Source of the DNA: Verrucomicrobiota bacterium
GTDB lineage: Bacteria > Verrucomicrobiota > Kiritimatiellia > SS1-B-03-39 > UBA6053
Length of the DNA: 53,201 bases
NCBI GenBank assembly: GCA_020831635.1
Contig: JAFIGC010000025.1
Location: 1 to 53,201, forward strand
Direction of reading: 5' to 3'
The position numbers and the translations under genes are program-made. Below the pieces are notes generated by a model. It worked only from the letters and a program-made list of their open reading frames with translations. It was not told where the DNA came from and made no database searches. This document shows positions 42,782 through 50,903 of this stretch, piece by piece (within the stretch, counting starts at the first letter, position 1; each line of letters opens with the position of its first letter).

Positions 42782-43843
42782 ATGAATGCCGATCCCCGCT
42801 CTCTTCACATCCTATGCTTCTCTGCCGATCAAGAACTACGGGCCGCGTTTCTGGAATTGCCGGAACGGATTTACGCCGGAGATGCGGGGCATTCTCCCGC
42901 CACCCGGCAACGGGAATCGATCCTGTTGGTTCCGGCCCATCCTTTTTTTCAATCGGGAACGGAAACCTATTTTTTCGCCTTTCGCGGCGAAGAGGTTGTG
43001 GCCCGTTGCGCTGCCATTCAAAACCCGGCCCTGCCGATACGCGAACCCGGACTGGGCCTGATCGGCTTTTTTGAATGCACGAGGGACCTCGAAGCCGCGT
43101 CCGCCGTGCTCCAGGAGGCCTGCATCCATCTGAAATCCCACGGCTTCCAGCGTGTTCGCGCCCCCGTGAACCGCGACACCTGGCACCGCTATCGGGTTCT
43201 GTGCGGGGGCTTCGACCATCCGCCCGTGCCCATGGAACCCTACAACAAACCCTGGTACGCTGAGTCTCTCCAAACCGCGGGGTTTACGGAAAGCGCCCGC
43301 TACCGCACCTCCGAAACTTCCGACATCTCCGGATGCGCACGGCGATACGCGCCTTATTTCAAACGCTGCCTCCGCAACGGCTTCACTTTCAGGAATCTGG
43401 ACATGTCCCGCTTCGAAGCCGAAATTCTCGATCTTCACCGCATCACCTTGGAAATTTTCGCGGAAAATCACGCCTATACCCCCATCGGCGCGGCGGAGTT
43501 TTTGCAACTCTACCTGCCGCTGCGCGATCAAATCGACCCCAATTTCGTGGTCAGCGCCTTTGACCCCGAGGGACGGCGTTGCGGCTACACCTTCGCGTTT
43601 CCCACGCCCGACGGAATTCTGCACATCAAAACCGTCGGAGTCCTGCCTGCCGTTCAGGGCCGCGGACTCAGCCTCGCCCTCCTCGCCCCCATCTACGAAC
43701 GGGCCTTGTCCCGGGGATGCACCGCCGTGCGCCATTGTCTGATGAAAACCGACAACAGCTCCACCAAGTTCGACCCCGCCGCCACCACCATCCGCCAATA
43801 CGCGCTATATGAAAAGGAGCTGTGTGAATCCCACCATTCCTAA
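42782..43843 (+). CDS. GNAT-fold acyltransferase, large form
   Basis: A 353-residue protein of the large GNAT group (YghO-like). The N-terminal half carries an atypical GNAT fold with GLIGFFECTRDLEAASAVL and the family pattern GFDHPPVPMEPYNKPWYAE. The C-terminal half holds the acyl-CoA loop VGVLPAVQGRGLSLALLAP, then RHCLMKTDNSSTKF. It may transfer an acyl or acetyl group to an amine. It is followed, after a 159-base gap containing a palindromic repeat, by the AMP ligase and UbiA genes; functional linkage is inferred. Confidence 0.85.
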   Translation: MNADPRSLHILCFSADQELRAAFLELPERIYAGDAGHSPATRQRESILLVPAHPFFQSGTETYFFAFRGEEVVARCAAIQNPALPIREPGLGLIGFFECTRDLEAASAVLQEACIHLKSHGFQRVRAPVNRDTWHRYRVLCGGFDHPPVPMEPYNKPWYAESLQTAGFTESARYRTSETSDISGCARRYAPYFKRCLRNGFTFRNLDMSRFEAEILDLHRITLEIFAENHAYTPIGAAEFLQLYLPLRDQIDPNFVVSAFDPEGRRCGYTFAFPTPDGILHIKTVGVLPAVQGRGLSLALLAPIYERALSRGCTAVRHCLMKTDNSSTKFDPAATTIRQYALYEKELCESHHS

Positions 43844-43935
43844 TCATAATCCTAATCCTAATCCTAATCCTAATCGTAATCGTAATCAAAACCGGCTCGA
43901 TGATTACGATTACGAGCACGATTATGAGTACGAGT
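43841..43935. repeat. TAATCC/TAATCG hexamer repeat with palindrome
   Basis: Seven tandem hexamers (CATAAT, CCTAAT x4, CGTAAT x2) begin at the stop codon of the GNAT gene. The end of the run (TCGTAATCGTAATC, 43874-43887) pairs perfectly with 43902-43915 across a 14-base loop. The right arm continues with diverged hexamers (GAGCAC, GATTAT, GAGTAC). It is a short-unit palindrome, not a CRISPR. Confidence 0.8.
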
Positions 43936-44002
43936 CTCTTTCCTCAAGGCTTGCCACGCGGATCCAGTGGTTCAACTCCTTCGTTGGCGGGGTTGTCTTG
44001 CA

Positions 44003-45505
44003 ATGAGCAACATCGCCCTGCTTCTGGAAACCCGCGCCGCCGAAACCCCGGAGCGGAAAGCCTTGGCTTGGTGCGAGGGTTCCGATGCAAAGCACTGGAC
44101 TTACGCGGACTTGCAAGTTCGGGTCGAAGGCATTGCCGCCGGTTTTCGCAAGCATGGGCTCCAACCCGGCGACCGGGCCCTGATTTTCGTCCCCATGTCC
44201 CCGGAACTGTATGTCTTGTTGCTTGGCCTTTGGCGGGCGGGAGGCACCGCCGTGTTTCTCGATCCCTGGTCCACGCCGCGCCAGATGGCGGCGGTCTGCA
44301 ATAGCATGAATCCCCAATGGTTTGCCGGACCTCCGGCGTCGGCACTGTTTTTATGCCGACACCGGGCCCTCCGCCGCATTCCCCACCGCATCCGCATCGG
44401 CAAAACGCCTCTGTTCCGCTCAACTCCTTTTCACGCATTCGCATCCGACGTACCCGGTCCCGTCGAAGCCCGGACCGCCGACGATCCGGCTCTGGTCACC
44501 TTCACCTCCGGCACCACCGGCGTGCCCAAAGGCGCCAACCGCACCCACGGATTCCTCCGGGCCCAAAACACCGCCCTCGAACACAATCTCCCCGTCGCCG
44601 AGAGCAGCGTCGATCTCAGTCACTTTCCCATTTTTGTGCTTAATTCCCTCGCCTCCGGACGCACGGCCGTGATTCCGCCCATGGATTTCCGCAAGCCCTC
44701 CGCCATCGACCCGACCCGGATGCAAACCGTCATTCGCGATCTCGACGTACACAACCTCACCGGCTCCCCCGCGTTTTTTGATACTCTTTGCGCCCTTGGC
44801 GATCCTCTGCCCGCCGTGAAAACCGCCCACACCGGGGGCGGACCCGTGGGACCCCGCACCCTCACCGCCATGCGCCGCGCCTTCCCGAAGGCGGAAATCA
44901 GCATCCTATACGGTTCCACTGAAGCCGAACCCATTTCCCGAATCGACGCCGAAACCTTTCTCAACGAAACCACCGAACCCACACGACGCGGACTGGGCCG
45001 CTGCGTGGGCGCGCCCGTCGGCGAAATCAAGCTGCGCTTGGAGGCCGACGGCGAGATTCTGGTTTCCGGCGAGCACGTCTGCCGCGAATATCTAGGCAAC
45101 CCCGAAGCCAACCGACTCCACAAACTCCGCGAAGACGACGGCACCGTCTGGCACCGCACCGGCGACATCGGCCGACTGGACGAGCAAAACCGCATCTGGC
45201 TCCTGGGTCGCAAGGGACAATTCCTCCAAACCGCCTCCGGGCAAACCCTCCATACCGACGCCATCGCCGCCGCCGTCGAAACCCTGCCCGGCGTCCGCCG
45301 CGCCGCCTGCATCGTGGCCCAAAATCTTCTCTGGGTCGGATGGGAAGGCGAAAAATCGGCCAAGGCCGAGATCCAAACCCTGTTTGCCGAACACGGCTGG
45401 CCACTTGGGCCCAGCCGTCGGCTACGTCAACTGCCCACCGATCCGCGCCACAACACCAAAATCGACCGCGTCCGTCTCACCCGTGCCCTCGGAGCGCCGC
45501 CATGA
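44003..45505 (+). CDS. OleC-like AMP-dependent acyl ligase
   Basis: A 500-residue ANL-superfamily enzyme. The P-loop TSGTTGVPKG (168-177), the adenine site YGSTEAEPIS (303-312), TGD (386-388) and the C-terminal PRHNTKIDR Lys region are all present. The YGxTEAxP and PRHNxKI patterns resemble OleC, the beta-lactone synthetase / fatty-acyl ligase of long-chain hydrocarbon synthesis. OleA, OleB and OleD are not in the window. It should activate a carboxylate as acyl-AMP. ATG 44003 gives the family N-terminus. Its stop overlaps the prenyltransferase start as ATGA. Confidence 0.85.
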   Translation: MSNIALLLETRAAETPERKALAWCEGSDAKHWTYADLQVRVEGIAAGFRKHGLQPGDRALIFVPMSPELYVLLLGLWRAGGTAVFLDPWSTPRQMAAVCNSMNPQWFAGPPASALFLCRHRALRRIPHRIRIGKTPLFRSTPFHAFASDVPGPVEARTADDPALVTFTSGTTGVPKGANRTHGFLRAQNTALEHNLPVAESSVDLSHFPIFVLNSLASGRTAVIPPMDFRKPSAIDPTRMQTVIRDLDVHNLTGSPAFFDTLCALGDPLPAVKTAHTGGGPVGPRTLTAMRRAFPKAEISILYGSTEAEPISRIDAETFLNETTEPTRRGLGRCVGAPVGEIKLRLEADGEILVSGEHVCREYLGNPEANRLHKLREDDGTVWHRTGDIGRLDEQNRIWLLGRKGQFLQTASGQTLHTDAIAAAVETLPGVRRAACIVAQNLLWVGWEGEKSAKAEIQTLFAEHGWPLGPSRRLRQLPTDPRHNTKIDRVRLTRALGAPP

Positions 45506-46545
45506 GCGCCACCATGACACCCTCCGAAAGTTCACCGTCCTCCGCCTGGGACCCCCACAACGAAACCCGGGCGGCGGACGATGCCGAATTCTCCCGCTTG
45601 CGCGCCCTCCCCTGGTTCAAACGCCTGCGCCTCTACCTGCGCCAACGCTTTCCCCTGGCCCAGCACGGCATCCTGATTTTCTCTTACTTCAGCGCCAACC
45701 AGTTTCTCGCCCAAACCGTGACCGCCGGCGACGGGCCCATGGTCTACAACGCGACTTCCTGGCTCAATTTTTTCATGTTGCTCTGTCTCTTTTTCCACCT
45801 ACGCGTCTTCGACGAGCACAAAGACCGTGAAAAAGACGTGGCCGCCTATCCCGACCGACTCCTTTCACGCGGCGTGTTCAGCTACCGCGACCTGTGGCGG
45901 CTCGGGCTGCTCGCCGTCGCCTTGGAAGCCCTCATCGCCTTCGTGGCCGGACCCGCGGCCCTGCTCACTTGGCTTCTGGTCCTAGGCTGGTCCCTGCTCA
46001 TGTACCGCGAATTTTTCATCGGCAACTGGCTCTGCAAACACGTTTTTCTCTACGCCGTCACCCACACCACCATCATGTTCGGGTTCGACCTGCTCATCTG
46101 GAGCGTCACCACCGGACGCTGGTTTTGGCAAACCGATCCCATTTTCATCGTCTACGCCTTCAACGGTGTTTTCATCGCCTTCACCTTCGAATTCGCCCGA
46201 AAGTTACGCCCGCCCGAAGACGAACACGATCAGGTCGATAGTTACAGCAAAACCCTCGGACCCCGCCGGGCCGCGCTGTTGGTCTTCGGAGTCATGGCCG
46301 CCGCAACCGCCTGCACCGCATGGGTGGGGCTTCAACTGAAATTCCACCCCGGGTTCCATCTCCTACTCCTCCTTCTGCTCGCCCTCGGCTCAAGCGGCGT
46401 GGTTTGCTTTTACCGAACCCCCAACCGCAAGAACGCCAAACTCGTGGCCCTGACCTCCTCCCTGCACATCATCTCCTTCGATTTTTGCCTGGTCTTCTTT
46501 CTCATCGCCCGCCACGGCCTTCGCGTCAGTCTCTTTACACTTTGA
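45502..46545 (+). CDS. UbiA-type prenyltransferase-like membrane protein
   Basis: A 347-residue integral membrane protein with about eight hydrophobic segments. The first Asp-rich motif D104-x3-D108-x3-D112 (FDEHKDREKD) is followed by YPDRLLSRG, as in UbiA enzymes. The second acidic region, around residues 235-248 (EDEHDQVDSYSKTLG), fits the second Mg-binding motif. Such enzymes attach prenyl chains to acceptors. ATG 45502 overlaps the ligase stop as ATGA, so ligase and prenyltransferase are translationally coupled. Its 3' end meets the convergent glycosidase-like gene with a one-base gap. Confidence 0.85.
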   Translation: MSATMTPSESSPSSAWDPHNETRAADDAEFSRLRALPWFKRLRLYLRQRFPLAQHGILIFSYFSANQFLAQTVTAGDGPMVYNATSWLNFFMLLCLFFHLRVFDEHKDREKDVAAYPDRLLSRGVFSYRDLWRLGLLAVALEALIAFVAGPAALLTWLLVLGWSLLMYREFFIGNWLCKHVFLYAVTHTTIMFGFDLLIWSVTTGRWFWQTDPIFIVYAFNGVFIAFTFEFARKLRPPEDEHDQVDSYSKTLGPRRAALLVFGVMAAATACTAWVGLQLKFHPGFHLLLLLLLALGSSGVVCFYRTPNRKNAKLVALTSSLHIISFDFCLVFFLIARHGLRVSLFTL

Positions 46546-46546
46546 T

Positions 46547-49234
46547 TTAATCGTCGAAGAACTTCCACGCCACCGGTTCATAGGTCTTTTCTTTGCGGGG
46601 ATCGGCTGACGGGGCGGGGCGCATTCCGAAGGTTTCCGGCAGGGCCTCGCCCCGCACCGCGTAGGTGTGGTGCTTGCGGGCGGTGTCGGCGGGGTCCCCT
46701 CCCAGAATGGGAACAGCGCGGACTCCCTCGGGCGCGGGCTGGTCTGCAAAAGAAAACCAAACACCCTCGTCGTCACGGTCATAGGGCAACCACAACATCC
46801 CCCCTTCCCCCGGAAGCACCCAGCTCCGGCGCATGGAAGGAAGCGCGGCCATATATTCGGCGCTATAGCGCGTAAACGAAGGGATCACGTTCAGGTCCCA
46901 TTCCGGGGCGATGGCGGATTTGTTGGCCATGAAACGGAAAGCCATGTGATCGAGTTGTTCCGGGGTGTAGTTGCGCTGCGAAGTGCCCCGCAGCCATTTC
47001 CAGACATACTGGAAATAGGAGTAGGAATCCTCCCATCCCTGTAATTCGATGGAGCAGCTCAGGCCGGGAAACGCATGGCTTTCGCTCATGAAATGGATGC
47101 CCCGGCGGGTCCATTCTGCCAACAGCGGCCACCAAGTTTCCTGCATGGGCGCGCCGCTTCCGTCCCCCCAGGTGAGCTGGCTCATGTACATGTTTTGGAA
47201 ACTGTCGCCCCACAGTCCGTCCATCCCCAGTTCCTCCTGTACCGCCAACAGTCGTCCGGTCAGGAGTTCACGGGTGGATTCCATGCGTACATTGTGAGCC
47301 ACCAACGGCGGATATCCGTGCGAATATCCGCTCTCCGGACGGTTCATGCCCCAGTTCGCCGGATCGGCGCCAATGGCATGAGCGAAAGGTCCGTCCGGAC
47401 GCACCATGCCGCCCAGATAAATGAAGTAGGGCACGTTGTGCGCCCGCATCACCTCGCGCATGCCTTTCCATCCTTCCCGCACGTCGTCGGTGATGATCCA
47501 GTCGAACACGCGGTTGGAATTGCCGCCGGGCGTGGCGGGGCGGGCGGGCCCGTCGCGGTGCTGCTCGGTGTACCAGCCGGGGGTGTGGGTGACCTTCATG
47601 CGCACCCCGCGCTCAATCATTTGCTCCATTCCGCCTTCTGCCAGGCCGCGGTACCGTCCGGGCCGCGCGTGCTCATCCAGCCAGCCCACGCCGGGGAGGG
47701 GTTCGACCTGCCGGAAATCCAGCGCGGCGGCCACCACATCGCGGAAGTGCTGGTCCACCTCCTGCCAGCGGGTGACCAACTCATGATGAGCCTCGGAATG
47801 TTCCAAGACCAGATAGAGTTGGGGTTTCGTCGCGAAGGCGCTCGTGTTGGCGAACCATTGCTCGTCGAGTTGTGAGACATGGCGGTCGCCGGGAAATATT
47901 TCCGTCAACGATCGCAATGCCCCTTGGGTGTCGAAACTGCTGATGAGGGTGAGTCCGTTTTTGGATTGAAAATCCACGAAGGGCGCCCCGGCGCCGCGCC
48001 CGGGTTTGGAAATCCAAGCCCCCAGCCGGTGCTGCAACGCGTAGCCCCGGTCTTCCAAAGTCTCCCCCGCCGCCGGGGGAATCACCGGCGACACCGCCGG
48101 GGGACGGCCCGCCGCGCCGGCCAGGATCTCCGTGGTGGACCAGGCGCGCCGCGCACCCTGCCCGTCTCCGTCCAGTTCAATGCGCTCCTCGGCGCCGCCC
48201 AGCCCGCGGTAACGAAGCGCCACCAGCGTCAAATCCTCGACCGTTCCCCCGAGTTCCCAAGTACCTACCTGACGGATGTTGTTGACCTCGTGCCCCCCCT
48301 CCAATTCCACCTCGTAGTGCTGGGCCCAGCCCCTCCACACCCATCCCGCAATGTTGCGCTCCTCCGGGCGCAGCACCCAGACCAGCCGACCGCCCCGGGT
48401 CAGTCGGTCTCCGTGACGTTCAATTCGTTCGGTCAGGGTGTCGATCCGACAAGTTTCGGCGGGAAGTTGCAAGTGGGCGAAATCGTAGTAGTCCCGGTGA
48501 ATGGTGGACACCTCGGCGGCGCGCTCGGCACGGAGTCGATTGAAAGCCTGGATCGTTTCCCACGCGCCGCGCTGTTCTTCCGTTTCCACAGAGTCGGCAT
48601 ACAGCGCCTCCTTCGCGTTGGCAAGCGCACGCTCAAAACGCTCGATGCGCACCCGGTTGTTGATCACATCCCAGGTCATGTCCGGGTCAATTTCTTCGGT
48701 CCGTCCCCGCTCGCGCTCCAGTTGCGTGCGGAGTCGATCCAAGGAAGAATCCTCTGTCACCAAAGGGTTGAGGAGGACACGGGCCTGCTCCGCTTCTTCG
48801 CGCAAGGCGGACAATTCGGGGGTAATCTTGTCCCCCAGGGCCAGCTCCATGTTCGGGGCGAACACAAATTCCTCTTTGAACAGATCTTCATCCGTACCCC
48901 CATAGAGGTCCACGGTGATGCGCACGGCACCGTCCACCACCTCCGCGGACTCGAATTTCAGAAACGGCCAGATGCCCGGTTTCACGTATTCCTGCGCCAC
49001 GAGCGGACGTAGCACCGTGTCGTCCGCACGGAGGACATGGTCGCCGTGCCGGGCCTGTCGGAGTCCGAGCAGCCAGCCGTCTTTCACTGCGAATTCCAGC
49101 ACACTTGCCTCGCCAAAGTCCACTCGGATCGCTTCATCAGCCTCCTGCAGCACCGGCATCCCGGCATAGGCGAAGGAGGTGAAGAAAAGGGGACAAAATA
49201 CACGGCGGATCATTCGGCATAGGGTAGGGTTCAT
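46547..49234 (-). CDS. Secreted glycosidase-like protein
   Basis: An 895-residue exported protein. A signal peptide (about 1-24, RRVFCPLFFTSFAYAG) precedes a beta-sandwich-like N-terminal region. A Glu/Arg-rich coiled insertion follows (about 155-225). The C-terminal half looks like a TIM-barrel glycosidase, with GMDGLWGDSFQNMYMSQLTW, HFMSESHAFPGLSC and YFIYLGGM. The Asp in GLWGDSF could be catalytic, by analogy to GH36-like clans; this is uncertain. Start ATG 49234 is preceded by GGAG eight bases upstream; the longer frame is not needed. It probably acts on an extracellular glycan. Confidence 0.6.
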   Translation of the reverse strand: MNPTLCRMIRRVFCPLFFTSFAYAGMPVLQEADEAIRVDFGEASVLEFAVKDGWLLGLRQARHGDHVLRADDTVLRPLVAQEYVKPGIWPFLKFESAEVVDGAVRITVDLYGGTDEDLFKEEFVFAPNMELALGDKITPELSALREEAEQARVLLNPLVTEDSSLDRLRTQLERERGRTEEIDPDMTWDVINNRVRIERFERALANAKEALYADSVETEEQRGAWETIQAFNRLRAERAAEVSTIHRDYYDFAHLQLPAETCRIDTLTERIERHGDRLTRGGRLVWVLRPEERNIAGWVWRGWAQHYEVELEGGHEVNNIRQVGTWELGGTVEDLTLVALRYRGLGGAEERIELDGDGQGARRAWSTTEILAGAAGRPPAVSPVIPPAAGETLEDRGYALQHRLGAWISKPGRGAGAPFVDFQSKNGLTLISSFDTQGALRSLTEIFPGDRHVSQLDEQWFANTSAFATKPQLYLVLEHSEAHHELVTRWQEVDQHFRDVVAAALDFRQVEPLPGVGWLDEHARPGRYRGLAEGGMEQMIERGVRMKVTHTPGWYTEQHRDGPARPATPGGNSNRVFDWIITDDVREGWKGMREVMRAHNVPYFIYLGGMVRPDGPFAHAIGADPANWGMNRPESGYSHGYPPLVAHNVRMESTRELLTGRLLAVQEELGMDGLWGDSFQNMYMSQLTWGDGSGAPMQETWWPLLAEWTRRGIHFMSESHAFPGLSCSIELQGWEDSYSYFQYVWKWLRGTSQRNYTPEQLDHMAFRFMANKSAIAPEWDLNVIPSFTRYSAEYMAALPSMRRSWVLPGEGGMLWLPYDRDDEGVWFSFADQPAPEGVRAVPILGGDPADTARKHHTYAVRGEALPETFGMRPAPSADPRKEKTYEPVAWKFFDD

Positions 49235-49299
49235 TTCAGGTGCTCCAGTTGTATGGGTTTTCAAAATCGTCTGCATAATACGCGTTTCCAAGGTTCGAG

Positions 49300-50805
49300 T
49301 TATTCTTCCACGGGGGAAATGTTTCGAATCCAGAGTTGAGTTCCTTCCCGCTCCAGATCAAACTGGAATTTGTTTTCCCGACATTGGCGCGTACCCGTGA
49401 AAGCGTCGCCCAGATCCAATTTCGGGGATTCGGCAAGCAAAACTTCTTCGGGCACGCGGCCTCGTCGATCCCCGAAACGCAGACGCAGCGTGCCGGATAA
49501 GGTCAGTTCCTCCGACTGAATGACGGGACCCTCGGGGGCGGACGCTCCAATTCCGGCCAACAACTCGCCGGAATGATTCAGGGCCGCGAAGCGGGGAGTG
49601 CCGGAAATGTTGAGGCTTCCTTCGGCACGAAGGGGGCTGCGAAGATCCCCGGCAATCATGAGCGAGGTTTCGGGACCGGCGGTGATGCCATCCGTCACTT
49701 CCAACACCACATCATCATCCACCCACATTTCCGCTTGGTCGGAAAGGATAAGCGACTGCAGACGGTGCAACGTTCCGATGAAATGGGCACCGGATTCGTT
49801 GTTGACCTCCATGTGCAAATACACCCCGGCATTGCCACGCGCATCGGGATCGCGCCCCAATCCCGGGTCGGTGGCCATGCGAAGCAAACCCTCTTGGACC
49901 ACCAAGCGGCTGCCGGGATGATAGCTCTGCTCGCCCTCCAGGGCGAGCATCCCCGGACCGGTTTTGGTGATGGTGACATCGGGAGAAGTGGTGCGAAAGG
50001 CACCGGAGGAGCGAAAATGACCGCCAGGACCCACCGGAAGCACCACGCGGCGGTGTCCGGTGTGCGTCAAAGAGGAACGGACTTCCACTTCCGCATCGGT
50101 GTCAAAATCCAATTGAGCGCCGTACAGTTGGTTGGTGCTATCCACAATCCAGCGGTTTCCGGGCACGCGCTCAAAGACGATGTGTCCATTCTGATAATGC
50201 CCGCCGCGTCCGTCGGGCCGGGTGTTGGCGGGGAGGTTGCGGGTATGATGGGTGATCAGAGTGGCGCCCCCCAGTCGAATGGTGCCCAAAGCTTCCGGCA
50301 GCGGTTCGTTTCGGGTGGGATCGGCGACAAAACCTTCTTCAAGTTCGAGCACCCCGGTGCCGTCGCCCCAAACCCAAAGCTGACGGGTGAAATAACTTCC
50401 CTCCATCACCAGCTTCATGGAGCTTTCCCCGGTGAAGACAAAACGGCCCCCTTCGGTCAGGGCCAGATGCGGAAACGCATTGCCCCCGTCCGCCAGCCAA
50501 CGTCCGCGATACCGCACCACCGTACCCTCGCCATGCGCGCCGATGACATGGGAGGTGTTCAGGTTCACCATGCGAATGTCCATCGGCGCATCGACTTCAC
50601 CGCCGGTGCGGAAGTGCAGGCCGATTTCCATCAAGTTTTCGGGATAGGAACGTAAACGCGGGGTTCCCTGAATGACGACGTCGGGCACCTGATCTTGCGA
50701 TTCAATCACCAAAAGATCGCCATCGCCCAGATTTTGACGAAGGGTCGTGTCTGCCAACGCCACGGTAAACGAACAGAAAACAAGCATTCGAATCAGATTT
50801 TTCAT
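49300..50805 (-). CDS. Secreted beta-helix/autotransporter-like protein
   Basis: A 501-residue exported protein with a signal peptide (about 1-18, IRMLVFCSFTVALAD). The rest is beta-rich with repeating short strands (GRFVFTGESSMKLVMEGSYF, LALEGEQSYHPGSRLVVQEG, GGATLITHHT). This resembles passenger domains made of autotransporter-associated beta-strand repeats. No membrane barrel is present. Start ATG 50805 has a GGAG just upstream; the longer frame only adds the translated GGTCC repeat. It lies between two other secreted-protein genes. Confidence 0.65.
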   Translation of the reverse strand: MKNLIRMLVFCSFTVALADTTLRQNLGDGDLLVIESQDQVPDVVIQGTPRLRSYPENLMEIGLHFRTGGEVDAPMDIRMVNLNTSHVIGAHGEGTVVRYRGRWLADGGNAFPHLALTEGGRFVFTGESSMKLVMEGSYFTRQLWVWGDGTGVLELEEGFVADPTRNEPLPEALGTIRLGGATLITHHTRNLPANTRPDGRGGHYQNGHIVFERVPGNRWIVDSTNQLYGAQLDFDTDAEVEVRSSLTHTGHRRVVLPVGPGGHFRSSGAFRTTSPDVTITKTGPGMLALEGEQSYHPGSRLVVQEGLLRMATDPGLGRDPDARGNAGVYLHMEVNNESGAHFIGTLHRLQSLILSDQAEMWVDDDVVLEVTDGITAGPETSLMIAGDLRSPLRAEGSLNISGTPRFAALNHSGELLAGIGASAPEGPVIQSEELTLSGTLRLRFGDRRGRVPEEVLLAESPKLDLGDAFTGTRQCRENKFQFDLEREGTQLWIRNISPVEE

Positions 50806-50878
50806 ATAGGGTCTCCAGTGTGAGGGTAAAGAGGGAAAGAAGTATAGAGGTAAGTGGTCAAAGGTCAGAAAAGCATTC

Positions 50879-50903
50879 GGTCCGTAGGGTCCATTGGGTC
50901 CAT
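50879..50903. repeat. GGTCC nine-base tandem repeat
   Basis: GGTCC occurs at 50879, 50888 and 50897 with a nine-base period (GGTCCGTAG, GGTCCATTG, GGTCCAT). It abuts the stop of the DJ-1-like gene. If read on the minus strand it would encode Gly-Pro-Asn-Gly-Pro-Tyr, but no start site supports this. Confidence 0.6.

Noticed and set aside
43841..43935. CRISPR-like array
   Set aside because: Units are six bases long with no spacers; it is a simple-sequence palindrome.
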